The notes under the pieces were generated by a model. It did no database searches. It worked only from the letters and a program-made list of their open reading frames with translations, and was not told where the DNA came from. The position numbers were made by a program, and so were the translations under genes. From NCBI RefSeq assembly GCF_018449675.1, contig NZ_JAAVUZ010000008.1:104182-168181 (forward strand): a stretch of DNA of 64,000 bases, in the 5' to 3' direction. The DNA comes from Glaciihabitans sp. dw_435 (GTDB lineage: Bacteria > Actinomycetota > Actinomycetes > Actinomycetales > Microbacteriaceae). How positions within the stretch are numbered: the stretch's first letter is position 1; every line of letters begins with the position of its first letter. Positions 17,794 through 26,743 of this stretch are shown piece by piece.

Positions 17794-18174
17794 TCACGCC
17801 TGCGGTTCGTCGGTGCCATTCGGGTCGAAGCGGGCTGCCGCGAGGTCCACCCGAAACACTCCGGACGCGGACCACTTGAGCGGGGTCGATTCCGCCCGGT
17901 AGTACTCCAGCGCGCGTGGCTCGTGGTTCACCGCGGGGTGCCCGCTGGAGCGCACGACCCGCCACCACGGGACATCCGCCCCGTAATACGCCATGGTCTG
18001 CCCGACAGCGCGCGCGGCCCGCGAGCCGAACGCCGCCGCGACGTCGCCGTAGGTCATGACCCGACCGGGCGGGATCGTGCCGACAACGTCGAGCACGCGC
18101 GACACGAAGTCGTCGCCGAGACTGGGCGCGCCGGGCGCGAGCGCTGCGCCGGGATCGTGAGGGGTGGATGCCAC
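17794..18174 (-). CDS. Alkyltransferase-like protein (ATL, MGMT family without catalytic Cys)
   Basis: The 126-residue protein matches the DNA-binding domain of O6-alkylguanine alkyltransferases: VSRVLDVVGTIPPGRVMTYGDVAAAFG (helix-turn-helix), SRAARAVGQTMAYYG with the arginine finger, then VPWWRVVRSSG. The PCHR active-site motif is replaced by PWWR, so the alkyl-accepting Cys is absent. ATL proteins bind O6-alkylguanine and hand it to nucleotide-excision repair. The gene lies four bases after the GNAT gene on the same strand, so the two are likely co-transcribed. Confidence 0.85.
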   Translation of the reverse strand: MASTPHDPGAALAPGAPSLGDDFVSRVLDVVGTIPPGRVMTYGDVAAAFGSRAARAVGQTMAYYGADVPWWRVVRSSGHPAVNHEPRALEYYRAESTPLKWSASGVFRVDLAAARFDPNGTDEPQA

Positions 18175-18178
18175 GGGG

Positions 18179-18631
18179 CTAGAGCTTCAGTGCGCCGAGG
18201 TTTTCGCCGTACTGCGTCTGACCGATGATGGTGAACCCGAGGTGCAGGAAGAACGACTCGGGGCCGTCCTCGCCCGGTTCCCAGATGACGGTGAGCTGTT
18301 CGAAGCCGCGATTGCGGGCCTCGTCGGCCAGGCCCATCACGGCGAACTTGCCAACGCCGCGGCCCTGCGCATCTGCGGACACGTTGATGCGCCAGATGCA
18401 GCTGCGGAATTCCTCGTGCTCGGCATCCGGATCGAAGTTGCCACGGATGAATCCGACGACCTCGTCGTCATCGAGCACCACGCGCGACCAGGTCGTGCCG
18501 GGGTCGATGACCGCATCCGCGATCGAGTACGAGACGGGGGTCACAAATTGCTCCTGCCCCGGACGGAGCGTGAGACTGTTCGCGGCAACGATTGTCTTTG
18601 CCGACAGTTCTTCGAGTCTTAGCTCAGCCAT
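18179..18631 (-). CDS. GNAT family N-acetyltransferase
   Basis: The ATG at 18631 gives 149 residues beginning MAELRLEELSAKTIVAANSLTL. The acetyl-CoA loop is visible as INVSADAQGRGVGKFAVMGLADEA (pattern Q/R-x-x-G-x-G/A). The C-terminal strand FFLHLGFTIIGQ follows. The opening resembles spermine/spermidine acetyltransferase-like (Blt/PaiA) members, but the substrate is uncertain. It is the first gene of a pair with the ATL gene and is divergent from icd. The palindrome at 18673-18690 lies between the two starts. Confidence 0.8.
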   Translation of the reverse strand: MAELRLEELSAKTIVAANSLTLRPGQEQFVTPVSYSIADAVIDPGTTWSRVVLDDDEVVGFIRGNFDPDAEHEEFRSCIWRINVSADAQGRGVGKFAVMGLADEARNRGFEQLTVIWEPGEDGPESFFLHLGFTIIGQTQYGENLGALKL

Positions 18632-18672
18632 GCCACACAGGTTAACGCCCGAAGCCTGACAGAAGGTAGAGA

Positions 18673-18690
18673 TATCTCGACATCGAGATA
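18673..18690. promoter_or_regulatory. Operator-like palindrome between the GNAT gene and icd
   Basis: TATCTCGA (18673-18680) and TCGAGATA (18683-18690) are perfect inverted arms around CA. TAAGCT at 18703-18708 is a plausible icd -10 box, which would put the palindrome over the -35 position. A dimeric repressor bound here would block icd and probably also the divergent GNAT-ATL transcript. The regulator family cannot be assigned from the site. Confidence 0.65.
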
Positions 18691-18750
18691 CTTCGCCCAC
18701 CGAGTAAGCTGACTTCGGGCCCGTCCGGGCAGTGTTGATAGGAGATTCAC

Positions 18751-19965
18751 TTGGCGAAGATCACAGTTGAAGGCACGGTTGTCGAGCTTGATGGCGACGA
18801 GATGACCCGCATTATTTGGCAGAAGATCAAGGACACCTTGATCCACCCGTACCTCGACATCAACCTCGAGTACTACGACCTCGGAATCGAGAACCGCGAC
18901 GCGACGGACGACCAGGTCACGATCGATGCCGCGCATGCAATCCAGAAGCACGGCGTTGGCGTCAAGTGCGCGACCATCACGCCCGACGAGGCGCGCGTCG
19001 AAGAGTTCGGCCTGAAGAAGATGTGGAGGAGCCCGAACGGCACCATCCGCAACATCCTCGGCGGCGTCATCTTCCGCGAGCCGATCATCATCTCGAACAT
19101 CCCGCGCCTGGTGCCGGGCTGGAACAAGCCGATCATCATCGGTCGTCACGCGTTCGGCGACCAGTACCGCGCCACCGACTTCCTGTTCAAGGGCAAGGGC
19201 AAGCTCACTGTCGAGTTCACGCCGGAAGACGGCTCCGAGCCGCTGAAGTTCGAGGTCTTCGACGCCCCCGGCGATGGCATCGCGCAGGTGCAGTACAACC
19301 TGGATGCGTCGATCATCGACTTCGCCCGTGCCTCGCTCAACTACGGCCTGTCGCGCAACTACCCGGTGTACCTGTCGACGAAGAACACCATCCTCAAGGC
19401 CTACGACGGTCGCTTCAAGGACATCTTTGAGGAGATCTTCCAGGCCGAGTTCAAGGAGAAGTTCGACGCGGCCGGCCTCACCTACGAGCACCGTCTGATC
19501 GACGACATGGTGGCCTCCGCCATGAAGTGGGAGGGCGGCTACGTCTGGGCCACCAAGAACTACGACGGTGACGTGCAGTCCGACACCGTGGCCCAAGGCT
19601 TCGGCTCGCTCGGCCTCATGACGAGCGTGCTCTCCGTTCCGGACGGCAGTGTCGTCGAGGCGGAGGCCGCGCACGGCACCGTCACGCGTCACTATCGCCA
19701 GCACCAGGCGGGCAAGCCCACCAGCACGAACCCGATCGCGTCGATCTACGCGTGGACCCGTGGGCTGTCGCACCGCGCGAAGCTGGATGACAACCCGGCG
19801 CTCGCCGAGTTCGCCGCAACGCTCGAGGACGTCGTCATCAAGTCGGTCGAGGCTGGCCACATGACGAAGGACCTCGCTGCCCTCGTTGGCCCCGAGCAGA
19901 AGTGGGAAACCACCGAGGAGTTCCTCGACACGCTCGACAAGAACCTCGCGGCGCGTCTGGCGTAG
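18751..19965 (+). CDS. icd: NADP-dependent isocitrate dehydrogenase (dimeric type)
   Basis: This 404-residue enzyme converts isocitrate to 2-oxoglutarate in the TCA cycle. It begins [27 protein letters not shown], with the substrate-phosphate region [15 protein letters not shown] and the C-terminal metal/NADP segment [20 protein letters not shown]. Length and sequence are of the eukaryote-like homodimeric class, not the 740-residue monomeric enzyme of many other actinobacteria. The start is TTG at 18751, chosen because GGAG lies eight bases upstream and the next residues match the family N-terminus. Repeat copy A follows 12 bases after the stop. Confidence 0.96.
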   Translation: MAKITVEGTVVELDGDEMTRIIWQKIKDTLIHPYLDINLEYYDLGIENRDATDDQVTIDAAHAIQKHGVGVKCATITPDEARVEEFGLKKMWRSPNGTIRNILGGVIFREPIIISNIPRLVPGWNKPIIIGRHAFGDQYRATDFLFKGKGKLTVEFTPEDGSEPLKFEVFDAPGDGIAQVQYNLDASIIDFARASLNYGLSRNYPVYLSTKNTILKAYDGRFKDIFEEIFQAEFKEKFDAAGLTYEHRLIDDMVASAMKWEGGYVWATKNYDGDVQSDTVAQGFGSLGLMTSVLSVPDGSVVEAEAAHGTVTRHYRQHQAGKPTSTNPIASIYAWTRGLSHRAKLDDNPALAEFAATLEDVVIKSVEAGHMTKDLAALVGPEQKWETTEEFLDTLDKNLAARLA

Positions 19966-19977
19966 TTCCTTCCCTGC

Positions 19978-20061
19978 GGCGGGAGATCGCGCAGGTTTCG
20001 GCGGGAGAAGCTGGCGGGTGGCGGGAGATCTATCTCCCTCCACTCGCCGGTTTCTCCCGCC
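19978..20061 (+). repeat. 84-bp GGCGGGAG element, copy A
   Basis: GGCGGGAG boxes at 19978, 20000 and 20020 are followed by inverted boxes at 20034 (CTCCCTCC, one change) and 20054 (CTCCCGCC). The offsets 0/22/42/56/76 are identical to the other three copies. The last four boxes nest as two stems. The element starts 12 bases after the icd stop. The remaining gap to the subtilase start holds AT-rich DNA and a short ACCCC/GGGGT hairpin. Confidence 0.85.
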
Positions 20062-20214
20062 GCGTTCGTTAACGCGCGCACGAATTCGTCGCCGCGCGCA
20101 AAATTCGTGTTTTCCTCGACCACCCCTATTCGGGGGTAGAACATGTGTGTACCCTGAGTGAATTCGCGTGTCTCGCGAGGAATTATCGGACTTCGACTTT
20201 CCTAGGGGTGTTTT

Positions 20215-23200
20215 TTGCGTTCTTTCTCTCGTGCTTCATCGTCAGCCCATCGAGAGGGACGCAGGCCCCTCGCTGCGGTCTCCCTCGGCGCTGGCATCGC
20301 GCTGCTGGCGGGTCTCATTTCGGCTCCCGCGGCGATGGCCGCGCCATCCGCTTCTCCGACAACGTCGCCGGACACGACCGTCTCCGTTCCCAAGATCGGG
20401 TCATCGGCCGTCGACCGGGCGCTGAAGTCCAAGTACCCGGCGGGCAAGTACATTGTCACGCTGAAGGATGACCCGGCCGCCACCTACGGCGGAGGGATCA
20501 GCGGGTACGCCGCCACGAAGCCGGCCGCGGGGCGCCAGCTCAACGCGAAGGCCACGGAGGTCTCGCGCTACACGAAGCTGCTCGGCGACAAGCAGAAGTC
20601 CCTGGAGACCCAGGTCGGGGTGAAGGCGCTGTACAACTACACGCTCGCCTACAACGGGTTTGCCGCCAACCTCACCTCGGTCGAGGCGGCACGGCTCGCG
20701 AAGAGCGACGCCGTGGCATCCGTCGTCCCCAACAAGCTCCTGAAGATTCAGGAGGCGCAGAGCTCCATCGACTACCTGAAGATCAGCACCCCCGGCGGGG
20801 TGTGGGACTCGATCGGCGGGGTGCAGAACGCGGGCAAGGGCGTGGTCGTCGGTGACCTCGACACCGGCATCGCACCGGAGAACCCGTCGTTCGCGGGCGA
20901 CCCGCTCGGCACCGCTGCCTCGACGACTAAGCCGTGGCTCGATGGCAACGTGATCCACTTCGCGAAGAACGACGGCACCACGTTCAGCAGCACCCGGCAG
21001 ACGGGTGTTGGCTTCGACAACGACGACTACAGCACGAAGATCATCGGCGCGCACTACTACGTCGACGGTTTCGGCGCGAGCCAGATCGGTGGAGCCGCGC
21101 AGGGTGAGTACCTGTCGCCCCGGGACGGCGACTCGCACGGATCGCACACCGCGAGCACCGCGGCCGGCAACGCCGGTGTGAAGGCAACCGTGTCGGGCAA
21201 CGACTTCGGAACCATCGCCGGTGTCGCTCCCGCGGCGAAGATCGCGGCCTACAAGGTGTGCTGGTCGGGCAAGGATCTCGACCCGAACGTCACCACCGAC
21301 GACGGCTGTGCCACGACCGACATCGTCGCGGCCATCGACCAGTCCGTGAAGGACGGCGTGGACGTCATCAACTTCTCCATCGGTGGCGGCGCGGCCTCGT
21401 CCGTGTACTCGCCGAGTGACCAGGCGTTCCTCAACGCGGCGTCGGCCGGAATTTTCGTCTCGGCGTCCGCGGGTAACTCGGGCCCCGCGTCATCCACTCT
21501 CGACAACGCATCCCCGTGGATCACGACCGTCGCAGCCACCACGATCCCCAGCTACGAGGCCACCGCGGTTCTCGGCAATGGCGCGAAGTACGCCGGCGCA
21601 TCGATCACCGTGCACAGTGAGCTGACCGCTCCGCTCGTGCTCGCCAGCAGCATCCCGGCAACGGGGGCGACGGCCGACGACGCGAACCTCTGTCTGGCCG
21701 GAACGATAGATCCGGCGCAGGCGGCGGGCAAGATCGTGGTCTGTGAGCGCGGCAACAACGGTCGCCTCGAGAAGTCGGCGGCGGTCAAGGCCGCGGGCGG
21801 CGTGGGAATGATCCTGCTCAACGTCGACGCCGGTGACACCATCACCGACGACCACACGATCCCGTCGATCCACATCGATGCGCCCTACCGCGAAGCGATT
21901 CGCGCGTACGCGGCGACCCCGGGCGCGACCGCGACCCTGGTGCCCGGCAACACCACCGGCAAGGTCACCCCGGTTCCCCAGCTCGCGGGATTCTCCAGCC
22001 GCGGACCGGTGCAAGCTGCCGGCAGCGACGTGCTGAAGCCGGACATTTCGGCTCCCGGTGTCTCGATCCTCGCCGCCGGTGCCAACGCGCCGGGTGAGGC
22101 CCCGACCTACGAGTTCCTCTCGGGAACCTCGATGGCGGCGCCGCACGTGACAGGTCTGGGCGCGCTGTACCTCGGCGTGCATCCCCTCGCCACCCCGGCC
22201 GAGATCCAGTCGGCGCTCATGACCACCGCCTCCGACACGGTCGACAACGACAACGTGCCCACCCTTGACCCGTTCGGGCAGGGTGCCGGCGAGGTCAAGC
22301 CGACCGCCTACCTCAACCCGGGGCTGCTGTACCTCGCCACCCCGGCGGACTGGAAGCGGTACCTGGTGGGAACCGGCGAGGCGACCTTTCCGGGCGTCAC
22401 GGCCATCGATCCGAGCGACCTCAACCTGGCGTCGATCGCGATTGGCGACCTGTCTGGCACACAGAAGATCACCCGCACCGTCACCTCGCAGGGGGCCGGT
22501 ACCTATAAGGGATCGGTCAGCGTCGCGGGCCTCAAGGTGAAGCTCTCGCCGTCGACCCTGAAGTTCACGGCCGCCGGGCAGACGAAGAAGTTCACCGTCA
22601 CCTTCACCCGCACCACGGCGCCGCTCGATGAGTACGCCACCGGATTCCTGACCTGGAAGAAGACCAGCGGCAAGAGCACCACCGCCGCAACGGTGCGCAG
22701 CCCCATCGCGATCCATCCGACCCGGGTCAAGGTTCCCGCGGTCGTCAACGGTGAGGGAACGAGCGGAAGCGTGACGGTTCCCGTGCTGCCCGGTGTCGAC
22801 GGCAAGATCAAGGTCACCCCGGCCGGTCTCGCCCAGGGCAACGTCACGCCGAACGCGACGGATGCGAGCCTGCCGTACACCGACAAGCTCGCGACCGGCG
22901 AGAACGGACAGTACGTGCACCAGGTGCTGCCGGGAACGTCGTTCGCCCGCTTCGATGTGCAACCGATCGAGGACAACCCCGCGACCGACCTCGACCTGTA
23001 CGTGTTCTACGCGGCAACCGAGAACGACACCCCGAAGGTGATCGCGCAATCCGCGACCGGTGACGCCGGCGAAACCGTCGACCTCGTCGATCCGGAGCCC
23101 GGCATCTACATCACCTTCGTGGACGTCTTCTCCGCTCCGGTCGGTGGCGCCGCATTCACCGACAAGGCGTACCTGCTGAACCCGGCGACCGACGTGGGTA

Positions 23201-23928
23201 ACCTCACCGCCGTGCCCTCGGTAATCAAGGGCAAGACCGGCGTAGCGACCAGCTACGTGCTGCGCTGGGGCGGTCTCGACCCGTACAGCTCGTTCCTCGG
23301 TTTCGTGCACTACAGCGGCTCGGACGTGGTGACCGACGTGTACGTCGACACGGCCGAAGCGCTGCCGCCGGTGGCGCTGACGAAGCCCACGGTGAACGGT
23401 GCCGCGGAGGTGGGCAAGGTCGTCACGGCGAAGCCCGGCACGTGGGACGCCGACACGAAGGCTCTGACGATCAGCTACCAGTGGCTGCTCGATGGTGAGG
23501 CCATCGCCGGCGCGACGGGCACGAGCTACCGCATCCCCGCCCTCGCGGTCGGACACGCCCTGAGCGTGCTGGTGACGGCGAAGGTCGGCACCGGCCCGGC
23601 GACACTCGTGTCGTCCGCAGCGGTGACGGTCGTGGCATCCAGCACCACGTCCTTCACCCTCGACCGCAGCACGATCACCTCGCGGGATCGCGCGGTCGTG
23701 ACCGTGAAGGTCACCACGCTGCCGGTCGGCAATGCGATTGGCAAGGTCACCGTGAAATACGGATCGAAGACAGTGACGCTGCGCCTGACCGCCACCTCGA
23801 AGGGAACCGTCAAGGTTGCACTGCCGAAGCTGAGCCCGAAGAAGTACGCCATCACGGCCTTCTTTGAGGGGTCGGATGTCGCGGGGCCGTCGATCTCCGC
23901 GGCGAAGACGCTCACCGTGAAGAAGTAG
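20215..23928 (+). CDS. Secreted subtilisin-like serine protease (S8) with PA domain
   Basis: A 1237-residue extracellular protease. A Sec signal peptide covers about residues 1-43 (basic start, then LGAGIALLAGLISAPAAMAA). An inhibitor I9-type propeptide (GKYIVTLKDDPAATYGG to DAVASVVPNK) follows. The S8 catalytic domain has Asp216 in GDLDTG, His308 in DSHGSHTAS and Ser639 in SGTSMAAPH. A PA insert (CLAGTIDPAQAAGKIVVCERG, GGVGMILLN) lies between His and Ser. Fibronectin-like and Ig-like beta domains fill residues 730-1237. The start is TTG at 20215 with AGGGGTG six bases upstream. It is flanked by repeat copies A and B. Confidence 0.93.
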   Translation: MRSFSRASSSAHREGRRPLAAVSLGAGIALLAGLISAPAAMAAPSASPTTSPDTTVSVPKIGSSAVDRALKSKYPAGKYIVTLKDDPAATYGGGISGYAATKPAAGRQLNAKATEVSRYTKLLGDKQKSLETQVGVKALYNYTLAYNGFAANLTSVEAARLAKSDAVASVVPNKLLKIQEAQSSIDYLKISTPGGVWDSIGGVQNAGKGVVVGDLDTGIAPENPSFAGDPLGTAASTTKPWLDGNVIHFAKNDGTTFSSTRQTGVGFDNDDYSTKIIGAHYYVDGFGASQIGGAAQGEYLSPRDGDSHGSHTASTAAGNAGVKATVSGNDFGTIAGVAPAAKIAAYKVCWSGKDLDPNVTTDDGCATTDIVAAIDQSVKDGVDVINFSIGGGAASSVYSPSDQAFLNAASAGIFVSASAGNSGPASSTLDNASPWITTVAATTIPSYEATAVLGNGAKYAGASITVHSELTAPLVLASSIPATGATADDANLCLAGTIDPAQAAGKIVVCERGNNGRLEKSAAVKAAGGVGMILLNVDAGDTITDDHTIPSIHIDAPYREAIRAYAATPGATATLVPGNTTGKVTPVPQLAGFSSRGPVQAAGSDVLKPDISAPGVSILAAGANAPGEAPTYEFLSGTSMAAPHVTGLGALYLGVHPLATPAEIQSALMTTASDTVDNDNVPTLDPFGQGAGEVKPTAYLNPGLLYLATPADWKRYLVGTGEATFPGVTAIDPSDLNLASIAIGDLSGTQKITRTVTSQGAGTYKGSVSVAGLKVKLSPSTLKFTAAGQTKKFTVTFTRTTAPLDEYATGFLTWKKTSGKSTTAATVRSPIAIHPTRVKVPAVVNGEGTSGSVTVPVLPGVDGKIKVTPAGLAQGNVTPNATDASLPYTDKLATGENGQYVHQVLPGTSFARFDVQPIEDNPATDLDLYVFYAATENDTPKVIAQSATGDAGETVDLVDPEPGIYITFVDVFSAPVGGAAFTDKAYLLNPATDVGNLTAVPSVIKGKTGVATSYVLRWGGLDPYSSFLGFVHYSGSDVVTDVYVDTAEALPPVALTKPTVNGAAEVGKVVTAKPGTWDADTKALTISYQWLLDGEAIAGATGTSYRIPALAVGHALSVLVTAKVGTGPATLVSSAAVTVVASSTTSFTLDRSTITSRDRAVVTVKVTTLPVGNAIGKVTVKYGSKTVTLRLTATSKGTVKVALPKLSPKKYAITAFFEGSDVAGPSISAAKTLTVKK

Positions 23929-23954
23929 CAGGCACTCCCGCCGCCCACACCGGT

Positions 23955-24038
23955 GGCGGGAGTTAACGCAGGCCTCGGCGGGAGAAGATCGCGCGGGGCG
24001 GGAGTTGTAGCTCCCGCCGCGTGCTTTCTTCTCCCGCC
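23955..24038 (+). repeat. 84-bp GGCGGGAG element, copy B
   Basis: Boxes at 23955, 23977 and 23997 (all GGCGGGAG) and inverted boxes at 24011 and 24031 (both CTCCCGCC) are all intact. The inner pair forms an 8-bp stem over a six-base loop. It lies 26 bases after the subtilase stop and 17 bases before the stop of the convergent flavoprotein gene, so it may end both transcripts. The first unit carries GTTAACGCAG, as in copy C. Confidence 0.9.
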
Positions 24039-24055
24039 GAACTGTTTGCGCGGGT

Positions 24056-25609
24056 TTAGTAGCCCGAGAAGTAGTCCGATTTCACGCGCTTGACGCCGGC
24101 GCGACGCAGGGCTGACTTCAGCGAGGTAACCAGCTGCGGGGCGCCCGAGACGTAGGCATCCCGCGAGACGGCGTCGGGAACCGCGCGCAGCAGCATCTCG
24201 CCGGTGAGCGGCCCGGCGCCGAGGTAGGTCCAGTTGCTCGGGAGTTCGTCGGGCACCGAGGGCGAGACGAGCAGCACGCGGTGGCCGCCCATGCCGAGCC
24301 GCTCGGCGTACGCGATCTCGTCGGGGCGCGAGCTGGAGTAGACCACCACGATGTCGCGTTTGGTTCCCGTCGCCTCGACCTCGCCGAGGTGGCTGATGTA
24401 GGGCGTGATGCCGATGCCGCCGGCGACCATGAGCAGCGGGCGTGACGGGTCCTTTGGCAGCAGGAAGTCGCCACCGATCGATGTCGCTGTCACGATCTCG
24501 CCGGGCTCGAGCGCCAGCATGTGCGTCTTGAAGCTGCTGGAGCGGTCGGCGACGCGCAGCCCGAAGCGCACGACATCCGTCTCCGACGGTGCGGACGCGA
24601 TGCTGAACACCCGGCGGTAGCCCCGCTGGTCGGCGCCCTTATGGGCGAGCGTGATCTCCATGAACTGCCCGGCGGAGAAGGCCAGCGGCCGCTGCGGCCG
24701 GAACTCGAACTCCCAGCTGGTCGGCGTGAGCGCCCGGCGGCCCAGGAAATCGAGGCGGATGCCCCGGCGCTGACCCACCGCGAAGGCGAGCAGGTTACCG
24801 ACGACGAGCGCCAACTGCGGGGTGTTGTAGAAGGGCGGGAAGTTGAACGGCACCGACGCGATGACCGCGACGATCGCCGCTAGAGCCAGCTGCTGCCACC
24901 GGCGCGGGGGAAGGGTGAGCGGTTCGCTCAGCATGAAGCCCGCGAAGAACACGATTGGGTACGACAGGAACGCGGTGGAGACGGCGGTGCCGAACTCCAC
25001 CCCGTTGCTCACGCCGTACGAGATCACGATCGCGGCGGCAACCACGATGTAGACCAGCGCCACGGTGATGCGGCGGGTGCGATACAGCACGAGGAAGGCA
25101 GTCAGCGCTGTCAGCGGGAGCATCCATCCTGTCGCAACCCACCAGGTCACGAAGTTCAGCTGCAGCAGCGTCATCACGAGCGCGGCCAGCGCGGCAGGGT
25201 TGAAGATGTGGCGGCGACGGATCGCGAGCAGGTACTTCGAGGCGCTGGCGATGAGGGCGGCAAGGGCGAGTGTCCAGAGGTCGGCGGTCTCGAGCGACGG
25301 CTGGAACAGGAACAGGATTAAGAGCCCGGTGATGATGGATGACTCGGGGTGTGCCCGCGTGCGGAACAGCAGGGCAAACCCGATGCCGGTCAACCACGTC
25401 ACCCCGACGGCGACGACCGCGCTCGCCAGGATGGCGGGCGCCGTGTAGAACAGCTGGCCCGTCGCGCCGAGGATCAGGGCCTCCACGAGCAGCGCCAGGA
25501 GGCAGATCACGACGAGACGGTACATGGTGACCCTGCCGGTCACCCGGTCGAGCCATTGCCGCGCGCTGAAGCCCGCGGCGCTGGTGGTTGGTGCGCTGAT
25601 GGCGCTCAT
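24056..25609 (-). CDS. NqrB/RnfD-like membrane domain fused to ferredoxin-NAD(P) reductase
   Basis: This 517-residue protein has about ten membrane helices in residues 25-285 (for example VVICLLALLVEALILGA, SSIITGLLILFLFQPS, NFVTWWVATGWMLPLTAL), of the NqrB/RnfD type. The C-terminal FAD/NAD reductase domain has RRVFSIASAPSE for FAD, LMVAGGIGITPYISHL for NAD, and the terminal SDYFSGY. It should pass electrons from cytosolic NAD(P)H through FAD into membrane flavins. The ATG at 25609 overlaps the apbE stop by four bases (ATGA). The usual SGAT flavin-attachment motif of NqrB is not evident. The neighbouring flavin transferase and FMN-binding lipoprotein complete the module. Confidence 0.85.
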   Translation of the reverse strand: MSAISAPTTSAAGFSARQWLDRVTGRVTMYRLVVICLLALLVEALILGATGQLFYTAPAILASAVVAVGVTWLTGIGFALLFRTRAHPESSIITGLLILFLFQPSLETADLWTLALAALIASASKYLLAIRRRHIFNPAALAALVMTLLQLNFVTWWVATGWMLPLTALTAFLVLYRTRRITVALVYIVVAAAIVISYGVSNGVEFGTAVSTAFLSYPIVFFAGFMLSEPLTLPPRRWQQLALAAIVAVIASVPFNFPPFYNTPQLALVVGNLLAFAVGQRRGIRLDFLGRRALTPTSWEFEFRPQRPLAFSAGQFMEITLAHKGADQRGYRRVFSIASAPSETDVVRFGLRVADRSSSFKTHMLALEPGEIVTATSIGGDFLLPKDPSRPLLMVAGGIGITPYISHLGEVEATGTKRDIVVVYSSSRPDEIAYAERLGMGGHRVLLVSPSVPDELPSNWTYLGAGPLTGEMLLRAVPDAVSRDAYVSGAPQLVTSLKSALRRAGVKRVKSDYFSGY

Positions 25610-26538
25610 GTGAACATCTCCCCGTTGAGGTTCCGCGAGTATTCGACGGAACCGGTGGCAAACATGCGGACGTACTGGAAGTCGGTGGTCGCCGTACTGG
25701 TGCTGATGCTGCTCGTGCTGGGATCGGCCACGGCCTCGGCTGGCGCGTCGGCGGCGAACACCGCGGCGCCCCGGAAGAAGAGCCCGGTCGCGAGCCCATC
25801 GGCGACGAGGGTTGTGGGCGCGATGGCCCAGGCGGCGATCACCGAGGCGGTGGGAACCCCGGTGATGCCGTCGATGATGTGATGCAGCCCGTTGCCCCAG
25901 GCCCGGCGGTTGGACGCCGATGCGCACAGCGCAGCGTTCTGCAGTTCGTAGACGCCGATGGCGCGGGTGGCATCGCGTGGGTCCTCGAGTGCAACACTCA
26001 GCGGCGCGTCTCCCCGGTGCAGCAGGTCACCGCTCGCGTCGACCACGAAGCTCCCGATGCCGTGATCCAGCAGGATGCCCGCCACGATGTCGACGAGGTA
26101 TCCCTTGCCGGCCGCGCCCACATCGAGCAACACCGGCCGCACGGTCGTGAGCGTCTCGCCGTCCCAGGAGATGGCGTCATCCCAGCTCGGAACCCGGACC
26201 GAGGTAGTCCGCGGGGTCAGCGAGTAGGCGCTGTCGTAGCCGAGGTTCTCCATGCGCTCGCCGACGAGGGGACTGACGGCGCCATCGGTGCGCTCATACA
26301 GCCAGCGATAGAGATTGAGCAGCGCAGGGGCATCCGCTGGCAACGTCCAGACGCCGGGAGTGGTGTTGATGCGCGTGACGAGAGAGTCGGGGCGGAACCG
26401 GGAGTAGGTGCGGTCGAACTCGTCGATGCGGGCGTTGATGGCCTGGACGATGTTCGCGCTGAGGGGCTCCGCGGTGTCGATGCGCCACGGGGCGCCGATC
26501 GCATCGAAGCGATAGACGGCGGAATCGGGCTGGGTCAC
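25606..26538 (-). CDS. apbE: FAD:protein FMN transferase
   Basis: ApbE transfers FMN from FAD onto Thr/Ser of extracytoplasmic flavoproteins. The 310-residue protein shows LDVGAAGKGYLVDIVAG, VVDASGDLLHRG, HHIIDGITGVPT and the metal-binding TTLVADGLATGLF in the family order. I start at the GTG at 26538 (VTQPDSAVYRFDAIG), with GGGG ten bases upstream; an in-frame ATG at 26583 would add 15 unlike residues. No signal peptide is visible, unlike many ApbE proteins. Its target is probably the FMN-binding lipoprotein at 28945-29415 and possibly the fused membrane protein with which it overlaps. Confidence 0.9.
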   Translation of the reverse strand: MTQPDSAVYRFDAIGAPWRIDTAEPLSANIVQAINARIDEFDRTYSRFRPDSLVTRINTTPGVWTLPADAPALLNLYRWLYERTDGAVSPLVGERMENLGYDSAYSLTPRTTSVRVPSWDDAISWDGETLTTVRPVLLDVGAAGKGYLVDIVAGILLDHGIGSFVVDASGDLLHRGDAPLSVALEDPRDATRAIGVYELQNAALCASASNRRAWGNGLHHIIDGITGVPTASVIAAWAIAPTTLVADGLATGLFFRGAAVFAADAPAEAVADPSTSSISTSTATTDFQYVRMFATGSVEYSRNLNGEMFT

Positions 26539-26743
26539 GTGGGGTCCCCGTCCCTTCGTTGGCCGAATTAGTTGTCGGTACAAGAACCACGAAACACCAC
26601 TTAACTATGAATTGGCTTGGAGTGCACTGCGGCGGGGACAGCAGACTGCGGTGATCGCTGCCGTGGCCCGGGTACTAGGCGCGGGTGGGTCGACGGTCGT
26701 AGCCTGCTGTCACTGCCAAACACGAATCGGGAAAGTGATACCA

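Noticed and set aside
17794..18174. An active O6-methylguanine methyltransferase
   Set aside because: The PCHR motif is PWWR, so the acceptor Cys is missing. It is annotated as alkyltransferase-like.
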